From: Shewanella sp.
GTDB lineage: Bacteria > Pseudomonadota > Gammaproteobacteria > Enterobacterales > Shewanellaceae
DNA length: 17,094 nt
Assembly: GCA_004195335.1 (NCBI GenBank)
Contig: SDWK01000930.1
Span: 1 to 17,094 of the forward strand
Direction of reading: 5' to 3'
The stretch's first letter is position 1. Every line of letters begins with the position of its first letter. Shown here in pieces: positions 14,266 to 17,094 of this stretch. Under the pieces are notes generated by a model. The model did not search any database and was not told the DNA's origin. It saw only the letters and a list, made by a program, of their open reading frames with translations. The position numbers and the translations under genes were made by a program.

Positions 14266-16323
14266 TCATTTATCAGAAAGCGATTTGTCATGCTTAAGGT
14301 TATTGGCATTTTCAAGCGTAAAATCAGCTTGCTCGCCTGCGGGGATAAAACCAAATACCTTGCCGTAAAAAGCAAGTTCAACCTCAAGAGCGGTGATCTT
14401 GTTTTGCGGGTCATTCAATGTATTATCCTCGCCATTAAAAGCCAGATATGCAACTGGAACCCCTTTGGCTTTAAGTGCATTGAATACGGTCTTCGACTGT
14501 TTCTGAGCAACGACGGCATCATCTTTGCCCTGGATCAATAGCATAGGTTCATCGAGTCCCTCTAGATGATACAGAGGAGAACGTTGTCGATAAATATTCT
14601 GCTCTTCAGTGCTCAGTCCAACTAAGTGCTCAAGGTACTTAGATTCAAATTTATGCGCCTCTTTACTTAATACTTCCATGTCGCTTATGCCAGAATAAGT
14701 GACTCCGGCTTTAAAGATGTCGTAGAAGGCTAATGCTGACATGACTGTTAATCCACCCGCACTATCACCCCGCATAGCAAGCTGCGAACCGTCAACCCAA
14801 CCTTTGTCCACCAGGTGGTCCGCCGCTCTAACCGCATCTTCAACATCCGCTTTACCCCAGCGACCATAGATGCTTTGACGATACTTACGCCCAAAGCCCG
14901 AACTGCCTCGATAATTGAGATCCATCACCGCAAATCCCCGACTAGTCCAAAATTGAATATCGCGTCTGAAAGCGAGACTCGCCTTCGCCGTGGGTCCACC
15001 GTGTAACATCACTAACAGTGGCGGTCTCGAATCCTTAGGGGGGACAAAGTCGGGGTTGACTGGGGCATAATAATAACCAAAAACCTGCTCACCCTCCCCC
15101 GACCCAAAACTGATGCTTTCGGCTCTCGAAATATAGTTGGGGTCGAGTATCGGTAACTCAGGCGCGTAAATAAGCTGGGTACCACGACCATTAACTTTAT
15201 AAATCCCCTTTTCCGGCGTGACTTTCGCGCCAACAAAATAGATCCCATTTTCACCTTTTACAACCTGAGAGATCTCACCAAAATCTACGGCAATCGATTC
15301 CGTTAATCCGGTATCGAGATAGATACGGATAAGCGACGCCTCACCGTTACGGCTATAACTGGCGATGATGGTATTGTCAGACTCAAAGGCGTAGTTGTGG
15401 TTACCCAATTTCCAATCGGGAACGGCAAATTCCGCCTCCATGTCCAGCACATGCTCGAGCTCTCCCTTTGAGTTGATGCGATACAAGTTCCACCAATTAT
15501 TAAAATCGGCAACAAAATAGAGCTGACCAGTCGGGCTATACAAGGGCTGGGTAATCGAACCTTGACGATCTTTAATCAACCTTCTGGGGTGATGTACCCC
15601 TCCCTTAGGCTCAAGTTCTCCGACCCACAGCTCAGTATTATCCCAAGGCATATTTGGATGGTTCCATGATATCCAAGCCATCTGGTTATTATCAGGTGAT
15701 ACCCTGGGAGCCGAATAAAAATCAGCCCCGGAAATGAGAGTTTCACCCTCACCGGAAAAATTCAAGTTCAGTGCAACCAGGCTTGAAACAGGCGTTCCTT
15801 GATTGCGATGATCTTCCCTAACACAAATGATTCGAGAGCCTTTCGAATAAGAGACACAATCGGCATGACGAGTACCATTTGGGGTAAGCGGTACCGGCTC
15901 TTGATTAGGCGCAATACGATAGAGGAGTTGATCCTTAGACTTAGAGACAAAGAGACTCTGGCCTATGCCAAGAAAAGGAGAACCACCGTATTCATGTACC
16001 TTAGCTCTGACATCAAACTCGGTGCTCACCACCTCGGAAACGGTACCATCGATTTCCAGACGTTTAATGCCAACTCGACCATCGGATGAGGAATCGGATT
16101 GTACGAAGTAAACGGCACCATTGACGCTCTGCAACTCACCTAAGTCATCTGATAACCCGTAAACATCACTCGCAGATATTGGTGATAACCAACTGCCATA
16201 AGTGTCAATTTGGCAACCACTTCGCTTATCGATGAGCTCAGTCGATTCATCCTTACTGCAACTGGCAAGCAAACATAAAAATAACGCCGAGAAGATATAG
16301 GTCATATACACGTGAAATCTCAT
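14266..16323 (-). CDS. S9-family prolyl-oligopeptidase-like lipoprotein, catalytic His missing
   Basis: This 685-residue secreted protein starts with a lipoprotein signal (hydrophobic core, lipobox L19-A20-S21-C22; +2 Ser suggests the outer membrane). Residues of about 40-420 resemble the beta propeller of S9 peptidases (repeated SPDNNQMAWISW-like blades). The alpha/beta-hydrolase domain follows (LLVMLHGGPTA onward) with nucleophile Ser521 in RGDSAGG and Asp601 in QGKDD. Where homologues have EGHGF the protein has EDNTL, so the triad His is replaced by Asn634. It may be inactive or altered. The start is ATG 16321-16323 because GGAGGT (16328-16333) lies five bases before it; an upstream TTG at 16333-16335 overlaps that ribosome site. 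It is probably in an operon with the small membrane gene 39 bases upstream. Confidence 0.85.
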   Translation of the reverse strand: MRFHVYMTYIFSALFLCLLASCSKDESTELIDKRSGCQIDTYGSWLSPISASDVYGLSDDLGELQSVNGAVYFVQSDSSSDGRVGIKRLEIDGTVSEVVSTEFDVRAKVHEYGGSPFLGIGQSLFVSKSKDQLLYRIAPNQEPVPLTPNGTRHADCVSYSKGSRIICVREDHRNQGTPVSSLVALNLNFSGEGETLISGADFYSAPRVSPDNNQMAWISWNHPNMPWDNTELWVGELEPKGGVHHPRRLIKDRQGSITQPLYSPTGQLYFVADFNNWWNLYRINSKGELEHVLDMEAEFAVPDWKLGNHNYAFESDNTIIASYSRNGEASLIRIYLDTGLTESIAVDFGEISQVVKGENGIYFVGAKVTPEKGIYKVNGRGTQLIYAPELPILDPNYISRAESISFGSGEGEQVFGYYYAPVNPDFVPPKDSRPPLLVMLHGGPTAKASLAFRRDIQFWTSRGFAVMDLNYRGSSGFGRKYRQSIYGRWGKADVEDAVRAADHLVDKGWVDGSQLAMRGDSAGGLTVMSALAFYDIFKAGVTYSGISDMEVLSKEAHKFESKYLEHLVGLSTEEQNIYRQRSPLYHLEGLDEPMLLIQGKDDAVVAQKQSKTVFNALKAKGVPVAYLAFNGEDNTLNDPQNKITALEVELAFYGKVFGFIPAGEQADFTLENANNLKHDKSLSDK

Positions 16324-16362
16324 TGATACCTCCAAAGTTCATCTTGCCTGACAGTGATAATG

Positions 16363-16611
16363 CTATTTTTTTTTGACAATTTTTTGCTTAAACCATTCAA
16401 CAACGGCTGATTGCTTAGACTTAGTTAAACCAAAATAAATACATACCCAGGGAGAGAGAAGCAGATACCAAGGTAATAGACTCGTGTCCCGTCCACTAAA
16501 CAGGAGAAACAAGAAGCCACAATAGATAACAAGGATGCCTGAAATCCCAACAAATAACATGACATTTCTCGTCACTTTTTCCAGCCAATCCATATTCTTA
16601 TCAAGTCTCAT
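16363..16611 (-). CDS. Small two-helix membrane protein, unknown function
   Basis: This 82-residue protein has a charged N-terminus (MRLDKNMDWLEKVTRN), two hydrophobic segments (about 17-39 and 45-62) joined by a short SGRDTS loop, and a basic C-terminal tail ending in KKK. It resembles no family I can name. The last codons are a run of nine A bases (complement of T 16366-16374), a slippage-prone site next to the TAG stop. The start is ATG 16609-16611 without a clear ribosome site; Met7 (16591-16593) is an alternative. It lies 39 bases upstream of the S9-family gene on the same strand, so co-transcription is likely. A dyad at 16621-16638 sits just upstream. Confidence 0.65.
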   Translation of the reverse strand: MRLDKNMDWLEKVTRNVMLFVGISGILVIYCGFLFLLFSGRDTSLLPWYLLLSPWVCIYFGLTKSKQSAVVEWFKQKIVKKK

Positions 16612-16620
16612 AAATACTAA

Positions 16621-16638
16621 AGGTGATCATTATCACCT
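16621..16638. promoter_or_regulatory. Perfect dyad, FNR/CRP-like operator candidate
   Basis: AGGTGAT-CATT-ATCACCT is a perfect 7-bp inverted repeat with a 4-base centre. It matches eight of ten positions of the FNR/EtrA pattern TTGAT-N4-ATCAA and eight of ten of the CRP pattern TGTGA-N6-TCACA. It starts 10 bases upstream of the small membrane gene, in the region shared with the divergent BCCT gene. Confidence 0.4.
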
Positions 16639-16978
16639 ATATCTGCAATACAGTTCAAGACGCCATGCTCGCTAGGAATACACCAACGTTAGCAAGCCTT
16701 CGAATGAAGACTGATTACATTTTCTGGTTTGTTGGTACTGAGAGTGTGCTTGAAGGTCATATCTTCATTGTTATGGCTAACTTGGAAATGCCCTAAAGTG
16801 GATTAGATTCAAAATCTCAATGGGTAATCTGACTAAAAACTTTCACCAAGAATTTTTAAGCTATAGCCTGCAAGGTCACATGAGTCGTGATTGCTTTCAG
16901 CAATAGGCTGCAAGTTGGCGTCTAATAAAGTAACATAAACGTACAAAATTTAATGAAAGTTCTTCTAAACGAGGATCA
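16639..16978. other. Intergenic leader region of the BCCT gene
   Basis: I see no gene in these 340 bases. Two imperfect direct repeats of 12 bp, ATAGCCTGCAAG (16863-16874) and ATAGGCTGCAAG (16903-16914), are 40 bases apart and could be regulator half-sites. Between them TTGCT-TTC-AGCAA forms a small hairpin. No convincing -35/-10 pair was found. Confidence 0.4.
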
Positions 16979-17094
16979 ATGAATACAAAAAAAGATAAAT
17001 ACAGTATTGATAATACTGATTACACAATCGGACAAGATAACATTCAAAAATGGGGCTTTGATGTTCACAATCCTGTTTTTGGGATCAGCGCTTC
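16979..17094 (+). CDS. BCCT-family transporter, N-terminus only
   Basis: ATG 16979 opens a frame that runs off the window after 38 codons. It reads MNTKKDKYSIDNTDYTIG, then QDNIQKWGFDVHNPVFGISA. The stretch with KWGFDVHNPVF is what I recall from the N-terminal region of BCCT carriers just before the first helix. These are Na+- or H+-coupled importers of betaine, choline or carnitine. AGGA (16972-16975) lies three bases upstream, a rather short spacing. Substrate, full length and integrity cannot be judged from this fragment. Confidence 0.72.
   Translation, partial: MNTKKDKYSIDNTDYTIGQDNIQKWGFDVHNPVFGISA

Noticed and set aside
16324..16335. TTG at 16333-16335 as the S9-family gene start
   Set aside because: This codon overlaps the GGAGGT ribosome site that is ideally placed for ATG 16321-16323, and the signal peptide is complete from that ATG.

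Overview
The window is bacterial chromosomal DNA that looks like a marine Shewanella. The genus call rests on recalled protein similarity (DUF4136 lipoprotein, DUF1415 protein, YbiT-type ABC-F protein, NupC-type CNT transporter, BCCT carrier) and on intergenic repeats of a kind I recall from Shewanella; I could not run a database search. The first 19 bases are exactly the Tn5/Nextera mosaic end, so the left edge is a sequencing-adapter remnant and genomic sequence starts at about base 20.

Layout. Bases 22-75 may be the C-terminal end of an outer-membrane beta-barrel gene. Next come a DUF4136 lipoprotein (-), a LysE-family exporter and a DUF1415 protein (+, probable operon), and a viroplasmin-domain RNase HI (+) that converges on a POT-like MFS transporter (-) across a perfect 12-bp hairpin. 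A LETM1-like small protein (+) follows, with a 12-codon ORF overlapping its start. Then come a 183-bp MITE-like element, an M17 aminopeptidase (+), and a NupC-type nucleoside transporter (+) behind a long leader with several hairpins. Between the terminators of nupC and the convergent ybiT lies a short array of degenerate 63-67 bp repeats. The ybiT gene (-) has a near-consensus sigma-70 promoter.

The right part holds a copper module: copA (-) divergent from a cueR-like MerR regulator (+). A 264-bp MITE-like element lies between the predicted CueR-type copA promoter (next to cueR) and the copA coding sequence, so it would be transcribed as copA 5' UTR. The regulator has the two Cu-binding cysteines but Ala in place of the family's selectivity serine. 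Downstream are a lipoprotein S9-family peptidase-like gene (-) that lacks the catalytic histidine, a small two-helix membrane protein (-) probably co-transcribed with it, and the first 38 codons of a BCCT-family transporter (+) cut by the window edge.

Most genes are ordinary housekeeping or transport functions in short transcription units. I see no convincing new defence system, prophage or CRISPR array. The unusual content is in the intergenic DNA (two MITE-like elements, a repeat array, structured leaders) and in three proteins that have lost expected functional residues (S9 peptidase, POT-like transporter, CueR-like regulator).
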